Assembly (NCBI GenBank): GCA_900542595.1
Contig: UQOB01000007.1
Coordinates: forward strand, 1 to 29,148
Direction of reading: 5' to 3'
From: an uncultured Mollicutes bacterium
GTDB taxonomy: Bacteria > Bacillota_I > Bacilli_A > RFN20 > CAG-826
DNA length: 29,148 bases
Shown here: positions 7,970 through 16,309 of the stretch, piece after piece
How positions within the stretch are numbered: the first letter of the stretch is position 1
Layout of the letters: each line of letters opens with the position of its first letter
Program-made: the position numbers and the translations under genes
The notes under the pieces: generated by a model
What the model was told of the DNA's origin: nothing
What the model saw: the letters and a program-made list of their open reading frames with translations, nothing else
Database searches by the model: none

Positions 7970-8839
7970 TTAGTCTAAGGGATGAGGGCCGTCATTATAG
8001 TAAAGGATACCGAGAGTGCCGGGACCGCAGTGACAGCTGATGGTCGCGCCTGCGATCGTTCTTTCCACCCGTTTAAAGCCAGCTTCATAGAGTTTCTTTT
8101 CAGCAGCTTGGAGGACTTCTTCCGGAATAGCTGTATAAGTTAAGAAACAGATTTCGGGATCCCAGTTATCAAATTGTTTTAAAGTGGCATCTATATAAGC
8201 GGGAACCCATCTCGCCGCTTTACCCATAAATTTCTTACCGGACACCATGGCGCCGTCTTTGACGAGGATTTGGGGTTTAATACCCAGCGCACCCGCGAAG
8301 AATTTAGCAGCAGCCGAGCATCTCCCACCCTTATAAAGATAATCAACTCTTTCTAAAGCGAAGGATGCTTGAGCGTATGGTCTTCTTTCTAAAACCTTAC
8401 TGACGATTTCATCGATCGGTAAACCTTTATCGATGAGTTTTCGACAATAAACGACTTGAATAGCGATACCAGTAGAAAGAGATAAAGAATCGATAACGAT
8501 GACTCGTTTTCCGGTCTTTTCTTCCACTTCTTTAGCAGCGGTGATTGCATTCCCGGTAGCGCTTGTAATCTTGCTTGAAAGTGAGAAATGGATTATAGCG
8601 TCTGCATCTTTTAATAAATCGGTGAAGTAATCAAGGTATTGCCCCACATTAATAGCCGACGTATGAGCGAGCTTACCGGTTTTTTCGGTGTACGCGAATA
8701 AGTCTTCACCCTTAACCTCGCCATCTTTCTTTTCTTCTTCCCCGATGACGACAGTGAAGGGAACAATATGGACATCGAATTCCTTTTGTAAGGGTTTCGA
8801 TAAATCGACAGTTGATTCAGCTGAGAGAATAATCTTCAT
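7970..8839 (-). CDS. DegV family fatty-acid-binding protein
   Basis: DegV (FakB-like) proteins bind a fatty acid and, in Firmicutes, present it to the kinase FakA for phosphorylation. The 289-aa sequence has the family landmarks: N-terminal KIILSAESTVDL, HTSAINVGQYLDYF around residues 58-71, the SLSSKITSATGNA segment, DSLSLSTGIAIQV, RVDYLYKGGRCSAA and a C-terminal GPGTLGILYY. No fakA-like gene is in the window. The start has AGGAG 8 bases upstream and a TATAAT box further upstream. It is transcribed toward rimP and might read through into the nusA operon, although the 131 bp between them hold hairpins. Confidence 0.9.
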   Translation of the reverse strand: MKIILSAESTVDLSKPLQKEFDVHIVPFTVVIGEEEKKDGEVKGEDLFAYTEKTGKLAHTSAINVGQYLDYFTDLLKDADAIIHFSLSSKITSATGNAITAAKEVEEKTGKRVIVIDSLSLSTGIAIQVVYCRKLIDKGLPIDEIVSKVLERRPYAQASFALERVDYLYKGGRCSAAAKFFAGALGIKPQILVKDGAMVSGKKFMGKAARWVPAYIDATLKQFDNWDPEICFLTYTAIPEEVLQAAEKKLYEAGFKRVERTIAGATISCHCGPGTLGILYYNDGPHPLD

Positions 8840-8862
8840 AAATGACTCCTAATTTCCTTTTG

Positions 8863-8868
8863 ATTATA
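8863..8868 (-). promoter_or_regulatory. -10 box of the degV gene
   Basis: TATAAT on the minus strand (8868-8863) lies 24 bases before the degV ATG and just upstream of its ribosome-binding site. No good -35 hexamer is found at 16-18 bp; TTTACA occurs nearby but too close. The rest of the gap to 9027 is AT-rich and holds only short inverted repeats (GTATC/GATAC near 8909-8924, TTTGCA/TGCAAA near 8953-8973) and no gene. Confidence 0.45.
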
Positions 8869-9026
8869 GATTGATTTGTAAACATTAAAAAGAAGAAAAT
8901 ATAGCTGGTATCTAGTATTTGATACGAGGAAAACCATTTTTCAAATTGATATTTGCACTCAACAATTGCAAACAAAATAGTAAAAATAAGCCTTTGTTCG
9001 CAGGATGGTTTATGGGGTTCATATTT

Positions 9027-9982
9027 TTAGTCTTTCCAAAGATAATTTATTACTAAAATGGTTGTTGGCATTCCAATAATTTGTATATCAAATTTCAGCG
9101 AAGGCTCTACAATTATTGAGGCATTATGAATTCTAAAAGTGAATGCCCATCCTTTATCTAAATATAATTCAAGAGTGTTATTGCTATTAGGTTTTAAATT
9201 AAAATCAATGATTCTAGTAGGTAACTCAACGATTGGTATACTTCGGGCGGGTTTCTGTTTTTTGCTAGGTTTATTCAGTGTGCCATACATATTAAATGAT
9301 TCAACTTCAGTATATCTTTTTGCATCCACACTGATAATTTTATAAAAATCGTATTCGCCTAAAAGATATTGAACCATTTTCCTGGGAAGCATAGGTTCTT
9401 TCTTAGCATTACGCTTTATTTCATCCATAAAAGCCCTTAAAAGGGGAACATAAACATTTTCTTCTTTTCCAGGAATCTGCTTCCATTCAGTTTGATTATT
9501 TTTCTCCAACTCTAAATAATCAAAGATAGTTGCAACGGCATTCCAATAACTTGACGAACAAGGATCTTTAAACCATTTAGCTCCAAAATCTAATGTTCTT
9601 GCTAATCTACTATGCTTAACAGCAAAATGGTTGTGTTTAAGACTTAAACCTATTTCCCAAGAAATATTAGGGCGAGAAATAACAATATCTCGCACATCCC
9701 CTTCTTCTCCTTTGGCATCCAATTGAAGTTCTAAATGAATGGGCTCAGAATCTTTCTCAAAAATAAGTGGCTCTAAACTAAAAATAACTTCGGAAGCAAC
9801 GCTAGCGCTTTTTTGCAAACTGTTTCTCAAAGAGTTATCTAAAGAAACCCATGCATTTTTTGCAGCCAAATAACTTGAATTTTCTCAATTTTAGCCTTAC
9901 GGGTTTTAGAGATATCATCTAATAAGGAATGAATGCAGGCATATTCAAATGCTCTGCCTTGATCATTACTCTTTGTACTCAT
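9027..9982 (-). pseudogene. HaeIII-family restriction endonuclease, frameshifted near the N-terminus
   Basis: The protein resembles R.HaeIII-type enzymes, which cleave DNA at GGCC. The most telling stretch is EIGLSLKHNHFAVKHSRL followed by LDFGAKWF and CSSSYWNAV. The start is ATG 9982, overlapping the methyltransferase gene by 17 bases. The first frame (MSTKSNDQGRAFEYACIHS...) runs out at a T4 tract (plus strand 9880-9883). Adding one base restores IEKNSSYLAAKNAW and joins the main frame, giving about 318 aa. The main frame alone begins at a TTG near 9869 and would lack the first 38 residues. This is either a sequencing indel or true inactivation or phase switching. The region is visibly lower in GC than the core genes, suggesting transfer. 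GGCC specificity is inferred from family membership. Confidence 0.82.
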
Positions 9983-10975
9983 TAGTTTGCAATAGTTGTT
10001 TCTTTATAGCGTACGCAATTTCGTATGTCAAATTTGCTGGGACAGCATTAACAATCGTCTTATAAGCCATATCAAGATTGTCATATATGAAAACGAAACT
10101 ATCTGGGAAGCCTTGAACTCTAGCAATTTCTCTAATGGTCATTCGACGATATTGATTCTCATAGCCTGGCACAAACCTCATTTTATTAAGATCAACTTTT
10201 TCCATTTTTGGCGTTGAAGGATGAAGCTGGCATTGTCTTCCCGTAGCTTGAACAGTAAAAGCCTGTTCATCCCACGACTTAACGCGATTTCTACTCATAA
10301 AAATAGTAGAGTAATTGCCACTAAAATATTCATTATTGTTTATAGCATTAGGATTATGATAATTTTTAGGATTAGCAGGTACAGCGGTGTCTTTTAAATC
10401 CCAAATGATGTCTCTCAATGTAAGTTTTTTCTTGTCATCTTTAGTTAATCCTTCAGGAAATTTGAAGGATATATTTAAATCTTTTCTAAAGCCGATATAA
10501 AAAACTCTTTCTCTTAATTGCGCAACACCATAATCAGCAGCATTAACAAGATTTAAAGTGACATTGTTGCCACATTCATCGAACATTTTTAAGATGTTTT
10601 GAACTGCCTCAGAATGACGATTGGCTAGCATTCCACTAACATTTTCAGCTAAGAAAATTTAGGCTGCACCTTTTTAAATATTCTAATGTACTCAAAGAGT
10701 AGCTTGCCTCTATCATCTTCAATGCCTCTTAGGCTTCCTGCCTCCGACCAAGACTGACAAGGAGGACCACCGATAATCCCATCTACATCAGTAGGAAAAT
10801 CATTTTCAGATATATTTCGTATATCTCCTTCGATTAATTTTGTCTTCGGATGGTTAGCCTTATAAGTAGCCCATATTTCTTTATCAAATTCGTTCGCAAT
10901 AGGTATTTCAAATCCCGCTTTTTCAAAGCCAAGATCAAGCCCACCGCAACCACTAAATAAACTAATAACTTTCAT
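9966..10975 (-). pseudogene. DNA (cytosine-5-)-methyltransferase, HaeIII-like, frameshifted at motif VI
   Basis: This is a C5-cytosine methyltransferase that would protect the sites cut by the neighbouring nuclease. The 5' part (10975-10649) has motif I SLFSGCGGLDLGFEKAGF and motif IV GGPPCQSW with the catalytic cysteine. The 3' part (10631-9966) has QLRERVFYIGF (motif VIII), a target-recognition region with TVQATGRQCQLHPSTPKM, MTIREIARVQGFPDSF (motif IX) and VNAVPANL (motif X). The frame breaks at minus-strand AAATTTTCTT (A4 on plus at 10654-10657). One added base restores FLAENVSGM, the essential motif VI. The repaired length is about 336 aa. As written, no active enzyme would be made. It forms an operon with the endonuclease. 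Confidence 0.88.
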
Positions 10976-10991
10976 AAAATTCTGCTTGAAA

Positions 10992-11020
10992 ATAGTAGCA
11001 TGCTAGAGCTTATTATCCAA
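10992..11020 (-). promoter_or_regulatory. Candidate promoter of the restriction-modification operon
   Basis: On the minus strand TTGGAT (11020-11015) and TACTAT (10997-10992) are separated by exactly 17 bp, 17 bases before the methyltransferase ATG. Both hexamers are imperfect. A GCATGC palindrome sits in the spacer beside the -10 box. No strong ribosome-binding site precedes the ATG. The rest of the gap up to 11182 shows only a CCAATA/TATTGG inverted repeat (11091-11112). Confidence 0.35.
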
Positions 11021-11181
11021 TTTAATCAATTCTTAAATTTTTCAATTTTTAGGTTAACATTCAGCCAAAAATATTGCTTAAAAGAAGTTACCAATAGCTA
11101 GAAAATTATTGGCTAATAATGAATGTTTTGCATTAGTCAACACGTCTTCTATTGAATACTCAAAAATCATAAATATTCAAA

Positions 11182-12159
11182 TTAGTCTTTCAGGATGTTG
11201 GCATTCTGTTCGCAATATTCTTGAACCTTTTTAACCCAAGCTCCATACCAATACCACTTGTCGGAAATGCGCACTCCATAATTAAATTTTGGATTTTTAG
11301 CATCCTGCGACTTCCATAAAACTGTGTGTTTATTTATTGAAAATTTGCAATACCCCTTCTTTCTCATCAAATTTACAATGTCTTTGGGCAAATACTTCGG
11401 CTTTTCTGTTTCTTTTATGACTCGAGGTATACTTTCGTTTTCAAAATTTTCTGAATCACTTTTGATAAAATTTATAATCTGATCAGCATTTTTACCATTT
11501 TTCGCACATAACGGAACAAATCTCACTCTATAAGCATAATTAAGGCTTTCTAAAGCCTCTTTTGAAAGCTCATTTTCAAAATTAACGACAAAATTTTTAA
11601 CATTTGACGAGATATAGGGGTTGTTCTTTAGTACATCTTTTTGTTCTGGACTTAGAGGCGAGAATTGAATTACAAGAGGCAACGTTTTACTGAGTTTATA
11701 TTTTTCGCCAAATAATATCCCGATATAGTGATCAAAATTAATTGCACACGCTTGTAATTTTGAACATATAAATTCGTCAATCTTATCGGTCATTCTATGT
11801 TCAATTTCATGCCGAATCCCTATGAGAAAGCGTAAATTTGTTTTTGTAGCATCATCTAAAGGACAATTCCCATCATCAAGACATCTTCCGAGTTCCCAAT
11901 ATTTATAAGCTTTGCTTTTTGTCCTACTAAAAACTTTCTTTTTCCCAATAATTGTGTAATAACGATAATCGATGTGTTTACTTCTAAAATATGCATGAAG
12001 CATATAAGTCCATGCAATAACTGCAAGAGTGATAAATGTTTCCGATTTAAAAGTGATTTGGGGGTTATTATAGATTTGCACAGCCGCAAGCATTGCTTCA
12101 GTTGCGTTTTTAAGTAGCTCAACTTTTATTGATTTTACTCGTCTTTTACCACCCATCAT
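11182..12159 (-). CDS. DUF3644 family protein with HEPN-like Rx4H motif
   Basis: The N-terminal half resembles the DUF3644 family: NATEAMLAAVQIYNNP, then TFITLAVIAWTYMLHAYF, and NLRFLIGIRHEIEHR. The last contains Arg116-x4-His121, the pattern of HEPN-fold ribonucleases in toxin and abortive-infection proteins. The nuclease role is inferred. The C-terminal region (about 250-325), with KYLPKDIVNLMRKKGYCKFS and a tryptophan-rich DKWYWYGAWVKKV, looks like a separate binding domain I do not recognise. The start is one of two adjacent ATGs (12159 or 12156); GAAAGGG upstream fits the second slightly better. It lies directly upstream of the HaeIII-like pair on the same strand and shares its low GC, suggesting one defence island. 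The 163-bp region upstream has no gene. Confidence 0.75.
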   Translation of the reverse strand: MMGGKRRVKSIKVELLKNATEAMLAAVQIYNNPQITFKSETFITLAVIAWTYMLHAYFRSKHIDYRYYTIIGKKKVFSRTKSKAYKYWELGRCLDDGNCPLDDATKTNLRFLIGIRHEIEHRMTDKIDEFICSKLQACAINFDHYIGILFGEKYKLSKTLPLVIQFSPLSPEQKDVLKNNPYISSNVKNFVVNFENELSKEALESLNYAYRVRFVPLCAKNGKNADQIINFIKSDSENFENESIPRVIKETEKPKYLPKDIVNLMRKKGYCKFSINKHTVLWKSQDAKNPKFNYGVRISDKWYWYGAWVKKVQEYCEQNANILKD

Positions 12160-12322
12160 TGCACCCTTTCAAATATATGTCCCACTCCCAAATAAATAGC
12201 TAAAAACATAACGAAATTTATACATCGTCTAAATAATAAACTATTTCATCTTTACATTGCAATGATGTTTAATTAGCCGCTAAGCAAGAAAGTTATTGTA
12301 ACTTTTTGATATACCCATGCGC

Positions 12323-13498
12323 TTAATCATTGTCCGCTCTATTTCCTTCAATAGAATTGCTATCATCATTCCCCCTCCCTTTATATGCCATGATTAGTCG
12401 GGAAGAACTAAGGACATCCACTACTGAATTGACGTCTTTATTGGTTAAGTTAAAGATGACATTAATCAAACATAAAACAAAGCTAATCATAGGAAAGATA
12501 AAGAAGGGCAATGAACCATAGCTAAGGCTTTGAATACCAGTAATAAATAAAGCTGGTAAGACTACGATAAAGAAGAAGTTAATAAAGGTTAAAATATCTC
12601 TAATCACTAGCTGATAGGCCTTAACTTTTTCTTCTCTTTTATCAATCAATATCACTTCATTAATCTTCTTACCTATCGTCTGTCCATTCTTAATAAAGAT
12701 GGGCGATATTACAAAGATTAAGACAAAAGAAACGGTATAAGAGATAGTTAAGACAAGATTATTGATATTAACTAGCTTTAAATACGCTTTATCATAAGCC
12801 TGATAAAAAGCTAAATAACTAGGCAATGATCTAAAGATATTAATCGAATTCATAAAGACATCATTAAAGATGGTTTTAACAGTGTTATAAGAAGGACAAG
12901 GTTCTTTAGTATCCGTAAACAAATGATTAAAAATATCGATAGCCACTTCACTCTTAAACGACGGATAATCCCTACTAAAATCATAGATATCTTCTGCATT
13001 ATCTTGTTGTTTTAATAATTTGACATAGCTAATCTTTTTATCTTCGATATCGGTTTTTCCGTCATATCCGTCAAGGAAATAGAGATAGAAATACGCTAGA
13101 GGGTCATTATCAAAATCAGCGATAACGGTACATTGAAGCTTTTCTTCAATCGACGATGAACTAATATCTGCTTCATTAAAGGAAGCTTCATCTAAGGTAT
13201 AAGAAAGAAGGATATTAGAACAAAGATAATCATTAAAAAGTTCTTCGTTAACACTCGCTCCAGTATTGCCGTCTCTATCCGTCAATCCTGCTTGTTTAGC
13301 TAGATCCCGCATGCCGTTAGAATTAAGTTCAATAATTTGAACTTGTTCTTGATAATAGGTGGTATTCTGAAAAGCGTAATTCCCGAAAAAGGTAAAAAGA
13401 AAAGAACAAAAAATAATCAACAATAGATCAACAAAATCAGAAGTGAATTTCTTGGTAAAAGGAGCTTTATAATCTAAATCAAAGAGATACTTATTCAT
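12323..13498 (-). CDS. RDD family membrane protein
   Basis: This is an integral membrane protein of unknown substrate, 391 aa. The first membrane segment is at about 21-44, preceded by FTSDFVDLLLI, which carries the Asp of the RDD pattern. A large polar domain of about 200 residues follows. Three more membrane segments lie at about 245-270, 298-325 and 328-350. The link GQTIGKKINEVILIDKREEKV after the second segment is typical of RDD proteins. The long extracytoplasmic insertion after segment 1 is unusual for the family. It follows the kinase gene by 37 bp but has its own likely promoter, so it may be outside the sugar operon. No Shine-Dalgarno site is seen. Confidence 0.75.
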   Translation of the reverse strand: MNKYLFDLDYKAPFTKKFTSDFVDLLLIIFCSFLFTFFGNYAFQNTTYYQEQVQIIELNSNGMRDLAKQAGLTDRDGNTGASVNEELFNDYLCSNILLSYTLDEASFNEADISSSSIEEKLQCTVIADFDNDPLAYFYLYFLDGYDGKTDIEDKKISYVKLLKQQDNAEDIYDFSRDYPSFKSEVAIDIFNHLFTDTKEPCPSYNTVKTIFNDVFMNSINIFRSLPSYLAFYQAYDKAYLKLVNINNLVLTISYTVSFVLIFVISPIFIKNGQTIGKKINEVILIDKREEKVKAYQLVIRDILTFINFFFIVVLPALFITGIQSLSYGSLPFFIFPMISFVLCLINVIFNLTNKDVNSVVDVLSSSRLIMAYKGRGNDDSNSIEGNRADND

Positions 13499-13505
13499 CG
13501 ATATA

Positions 13506-13511
13506 ATAATA
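13506..13511 (-). promoter_or_regulatory. Possible -10 box giving a leaderless RDD transcript
   Basis: Overlapping TATTAT hexamers lie just upstream of the RDD start. The copy at 13511-13506 is 7 bases from the ATG at 13498, which has no ribosome-binding site. This repeats the arrangement at truB and ttcA. The low-complexity TAT repeat makes the exact box uncertain. Confidence 0.3.
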
Positions 13512-13535
13512 ATACGATAAATGCGAGGTTTTTTA

Positions 13536-14477
13536 CTAGAGATAAGTGACTTCTATTTCGGGATTACTATCAATAAAAGCCTCCACTTCTTCTAAGGTAT
13601 GAAGAGACGGAATAGCCCCTCTTTTAGTTGTCGTTAACGCTCCCATAGCGTTCCCAAACTTTATCGCTGAAATAATGTCTTTATTGTCCGCTAAAGAACG
13701 AGCGAGAGCCCCATTAAAAGAATCCCCCGCTCCGACGGTATCAATCGGTTTAACCTTATAAGAATGAACATGCGCTTTGATAACATCATTAACTAAAATA
13801 GCCCCTTTGCTTCCCCAGGTCGTGATAACGTTTTTAACCCCTTGCGTGCAAAGCTTTTTCGAAGCCAAAAGACACTCTTGTAAATTAGTCGTTGGCATAT
13901 CGGTCAATAAGCCTAACTCATATTCATTGGGGGTTAAATAATCGATATATTTAAGATATTCTTCTTTAATCTTTCTCGCTGGAGCAGGATTAACAATCGT
14001 AAGTAACCCATGTTCTTTCGCGAACTTGATGGCTTCTAAGGTCACATCTTCTCGCATTTCAAATTGGGTTAGAAAGATATCGTGCTTAACAATTATGTCT
14101 TTAACCTTTTCTAAATCAGTTAAGGTGAACTCTAAATTAGCCCCTAAGATGATGCAGATGCGGTTTTGCCCACTATCTTCGATTTGGACATTTCCGACCC
14201 CGGTTGAGGCTTTATCGGTTCTTAAAATATAAGAAGTGTCAATCCCTTCTTCTTTAAATAACTTAAGAAAGTTATCACCAAAAAGATCTTTCCCCACTTC
14301 CCCAATCATTGTCACTTTACCTTTTAAACGCTTAATGGCCACGCATTGGTTAGCCCCTTTCCCGCCTAAAAAGGTGGAGAAAGAAGTACCGATGACCGAT
14401 TCCCCGGCTGAGGGGAATATCGGCATTCTCGCTACTAAATCGGTGACAAAAGAACCGAGGACCACAATCTTTTTCAT
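13536..14477 (-). CDS. PfkB family carbohydrate kinase, ribokinase-like (proposed D-arabinose kinase)
   Basis: The 313-aa protein is a clear ribokinase-type PfkB kinase: N-terminal KIVVLGSFVTDL, GGKGANQ at 38-44, NPAPA at 163-167, LTPNEYE at 181-187 and DTVGAGDSFNGAL at 246-258 with catalytic-base Asp252. Ribokinases phosphorylate the 5-hydroxyl of ribose and some accept D-arabinose. It is the last gene of the operon and follows the SIS isomerase stop by 4 bases with no good ribosome-binding site, so translational coupling is likely. Beside an arabinose-5-phosphate-isomerase-like gene the natural product would be D-arabinose 5-phosphate. This is inference; a plain ribokinase is the alternative, although no other ribose gene is present. 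Confidence 0.9.
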   Translation of the reverse strand: MKKIVVLGSFVTDLVARMPIFPSAGESVIGTSFSTFLGGKGANQCVAIKRLKGKVTMIGEVGKDLFGDNFLKLFKEEGIDTSYILRTDKASTGVGNVQIEDSGQNRICIILGANLEFTLTDLEKVKDIIVKHDIFLTQFEMREDVTLEAIKFAKEHGLLTIVNPAPARKIKEEYLKYIDYLTPNEYELGLLTDMPTTNLQECLLASKKLCTQGVKNVITTWGSKGAILVNDVIKAHVHSYKVKPIDTVGAGDSFNGALARSLADNKDIISAIKFGNAMGALTTTKRGAIPSLHTLEEVEAFIDSNPEIEVTYL

Positions 14478-14481
14478 ACTC

Positions 14482-15078
14482 TTATTTATCGAGTTCTTTC
14501 TTTAAACTCTCGCCTAATGCCCCATTCGGATGGAACTTAAAGAAATCTTCCCGGGTGAAGTTATAGCTTTCGGATAGGGTTAACGCTATCGCATCGCCGA
14601 GGACTAAGGCTAAGGTAGAAGATACGCTCGGAGCGAGGTTCAATTTATCCGCTTCTTTAAGAGAAGGGTAAATAATCTGATAATCGCAAGACGTCGCTAA
14701 GATACTGTCCTTTTTACTAGTAAAGGCGATCAAAGTGCAACCGATGTTTCGCAAGGGTTTAATGTTTTGAACCACTTCTTTGGTCGTCCCACTATTACTG
14801 ATCAAGATAACGATATCGTTCTTCTCAATCATCCCTAAATCCCCATGGCAAGCTTCAGTTCCATGAACAAAGAAGGATGGTGTTCCAGTACTAGAGAATG
14901 TCGCGGCTAATTTTTCCGCAATATGGCCGCTTTTCCCAACCCCTAAGAAGATGACTTTGCCTTTTCTTTTTTTAATGACATCGATGACTTTATAAAGATT
15001 GTCGTAATCGAGAGATTTAAACATCACCCCTATCGCATCATATTCTTGCTTAATGACCTTTTCCATTTCGCTATTCAT
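14482..15078 (-). CDS. KpsF/KdsD-type SIS isomerase (proposed D-arabinose-5-phosphate isomerase), no CBS domains
   Basis: The 198-aa protein is a single SIS domain of the KpsF/GutQ/KdsD group, with FLGVGKSGHIAEKLAATF, STGTP, HGTEACHGDLGMI, SNSGTT and HPNGALG. Lys49, Glu101, Glu142 and His183 match, with a constant offset of 10, the residues Lys59, Glu111, Glu152 and His193 that I recall as catalytic in E. coli KdsD. The paired CBS domains of KdsD are absent. The proposed reaction is D-arabinose 5-phosphate to D-ribulose 5-phosphate. I chose the ATG at 15078, 8 bases inside the upstream gene, because GGAAGG lies 9 bases before it. A longer frame from 15231 would add 51 unconserved residues overlapping the upstream gene. 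No Kdo or lipopolysaccharide genes are nearby, so a catabolic role is more likely. Confidence 0.85.
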   Translation of the reverse strand: MNSEMEKVIKQEYDAIGVMFKSLDYDNLYKVIDVIKKRKGKVIFLGVGKSGHIAEKLAATFSSTGTPSFFVHGTEACHGDLGMIEKNDIVILISNSGTTKEVVQNIKPLRNIGCTLIAFTSKKDSILATSCDYQIIYPSLKEADKLNLAPSVSSTLALVLGDAIALTLSESYNFTREDFFKFHPNGALGESLKKELDK

Positions 15079-16300
15079 ACTTCTCATCCTTCCTATTAAA
15101 GACCACTTCATATAAAGAAGTGTTATAGATCGGTGACCACTGCGAGATTTGGAGGTACATCTTTTGTCCATTCCACTTGGTAAACTCAGAATGGACAAAA
15201 CCACCGTAACAGCTGGGCACCTCTTTACCATTTAAAACGAGCATCGATTCTTTAAATTCTTCGCTTAAGGAAGGACTTAAATAGAACTTCAACCCATCTC
15301 TCGTTAATGTCGAAATCACCCATTTATTGAGATACTTATTGAACATAATTGAAGGTTCCCCCGCTTGTTCTTTCACTAAGTAATACGGCGGTAGCTTTAA
15401 ACCTTCTTTTAAGTTCATAAAGGTATCTTTATCGACTAGTAATTCATATTCATCGAGGTTTTTAAAGTCGTTTTTCTTCACTCTTAATAGTGAGATATAA
15501 CCAAGTCTTCCTCCGGGTATCGCGAGGAAATAGACATACTCACCATCGATGAAGGGATAGATTTGCCCAAACCGCGGAGAGAGACTTTCTTTAAACTCTA
15601 AGCCCTCCACTCTATGGAAGTTATTGAGCTCATCTTCTTTGGCTTTATAGCAGACGTTAGAGGTTACAAACCATTCCCCAGGTTTTCCCCAATAACGGAC
15701 ATGCATCATAAAGATGTAAACATAGCCGTTCAGATAGATGCCACCGGTCGGGATCTTGGTGACTTCTTTCGTATAATCTTTAAAGTTTTCTTCTTTATTT
15801 CGGTGATGGAGACCTTGGGCTATCGGTTTAATCATCCCATGCTCATCACACACTACCCCACTGAACCTTAAACCATCTTTTAGGTTCAAAGGTTTTTCGT
15901 TATAAGCGATAAAGTTTGAATTCCAATACCCATCGTTCACATCGCGACCGCTGAAAGTGTCACCATAGAGATATAAGAATTTACTAGGGGTCGAAACAAC
16001 GATCCCTAAGTCCGTCATATTAGCGGACCCCCGTTCTAAAACCTCTTTATTAACTGATTCACGGCCCGTCACATAGCCTAGCCGATGAACATAAGCAATA
16101 TTTTTATCGAGCGAAAAGGAGTCTTTCGGGGCTTTCGTTACCTTAACAAACAGCTTCCCACTCGAGGGGTAATAACTGATGATAGTATCGGGTGGATATT
16201 CATCAGTTTCCACCTCTATCGCTTGAACTTCATATTCATTTAAGCGTTTTAAAGCCGTGCTTAAAGAGCAATGTAAAACGTTGGGTATCGGAAATATCAT
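15071..16300 (-). CDS. Cytoplasmic DUF4185 (GH183-type) protein with PASTA-like N-terminus
   Basis: This 409-aa protein is a paralogue of the lipoprotein encoded just upstream but has no signal peptide. The ATG at 16300 has AAGGA 7 bases upstream, so the short N-terminus is probably real. Residues 5-56 form a PASTA-like unit (PNVLHCSLSTALKRL). The rest is a DUF4185 beta-propeller with TDLG (Asp97), YGDTFSG (112-118, Asp114), YWNSNF, IKPIAQGLHH, TKIPTGG, VRYWG, GQIYPF, EPSIMF and SQWSPIYNTSL. DUF4185 contains endo-D-arabinanases (GH183). I infer hydrolysis of imported arabino-oligosaccharides; catalytic residues are not certain. Its end overlaps the isomerase gene by 8 bases. Confidence 0.8.
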   Translation of the reverse strand: MIFPIPNVLHCSLSTALKRLNEYEVQAIEVETDEYPPDTIISYYPSSGKLFVKVTKAPKDSFSLDKNIAYVHRLGYVTGRESVNKEVLERGSANMTDLGIVVSTPSKFLYLYGDTFSGRDVNDGYWNSNFIAYNEKPLNLKDGLRFSGVVCDEHGMIKPIAQGLHHRNKEENFKDYTKEVTKIPTGGIYLNGYVYIFMMHVRYWGKPGEWFVTSNVCYKAKEDELNNFHRVEGLEFKESLSPRFGQIYPFIDGEYVYFLAIPGGRLGYISLLRVKKNDFKNLDEYELLVDKDTFMNLKEGLKLPPYYLVKEQAGEPSIMFNKYLNKWVISTLTRDGLKFYLSPSLSEEFKESMLVLNGKEVPSCYGGFVHSEFTKWNGQKMYLQISQWSPIYNTSLYEVVFNRKDEKYE

Positions 16301-16309
16301 AATTGATCC

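Noticed and set aside
8909..8924. GTATC/GATAC inverted repeat upstream of degV as an operator
   Set aside because: Only five pairs in AT-rich DNA, well upstream of the -10 box; it could easily be chance.
12289..12307. Hairpin AAAGTTA/TAACTTT downstream of the RDD gene as a terminator
   Set aside because: It is short and AU-rich, and on the minus strand it lacks a proper T run; the T run is on the strand with no gene.
14482..15078. Kdo (lipopolysaccharide) biosynthesis role for the SIS isomerase
   Set aside because: There are no kdsA/B/C or outer-membrane genes, the CBS domains are missing, and the gene is embedded in a sugar-breakdown operon.
14482..15231. Longer start for the SIS protein at 15231
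   Set aside because: The added 51 residues overlap the DUF4185 gene out of frame, look like antisense-type noise, and have no ribosome-binding site; the ATG at 15078 has one.
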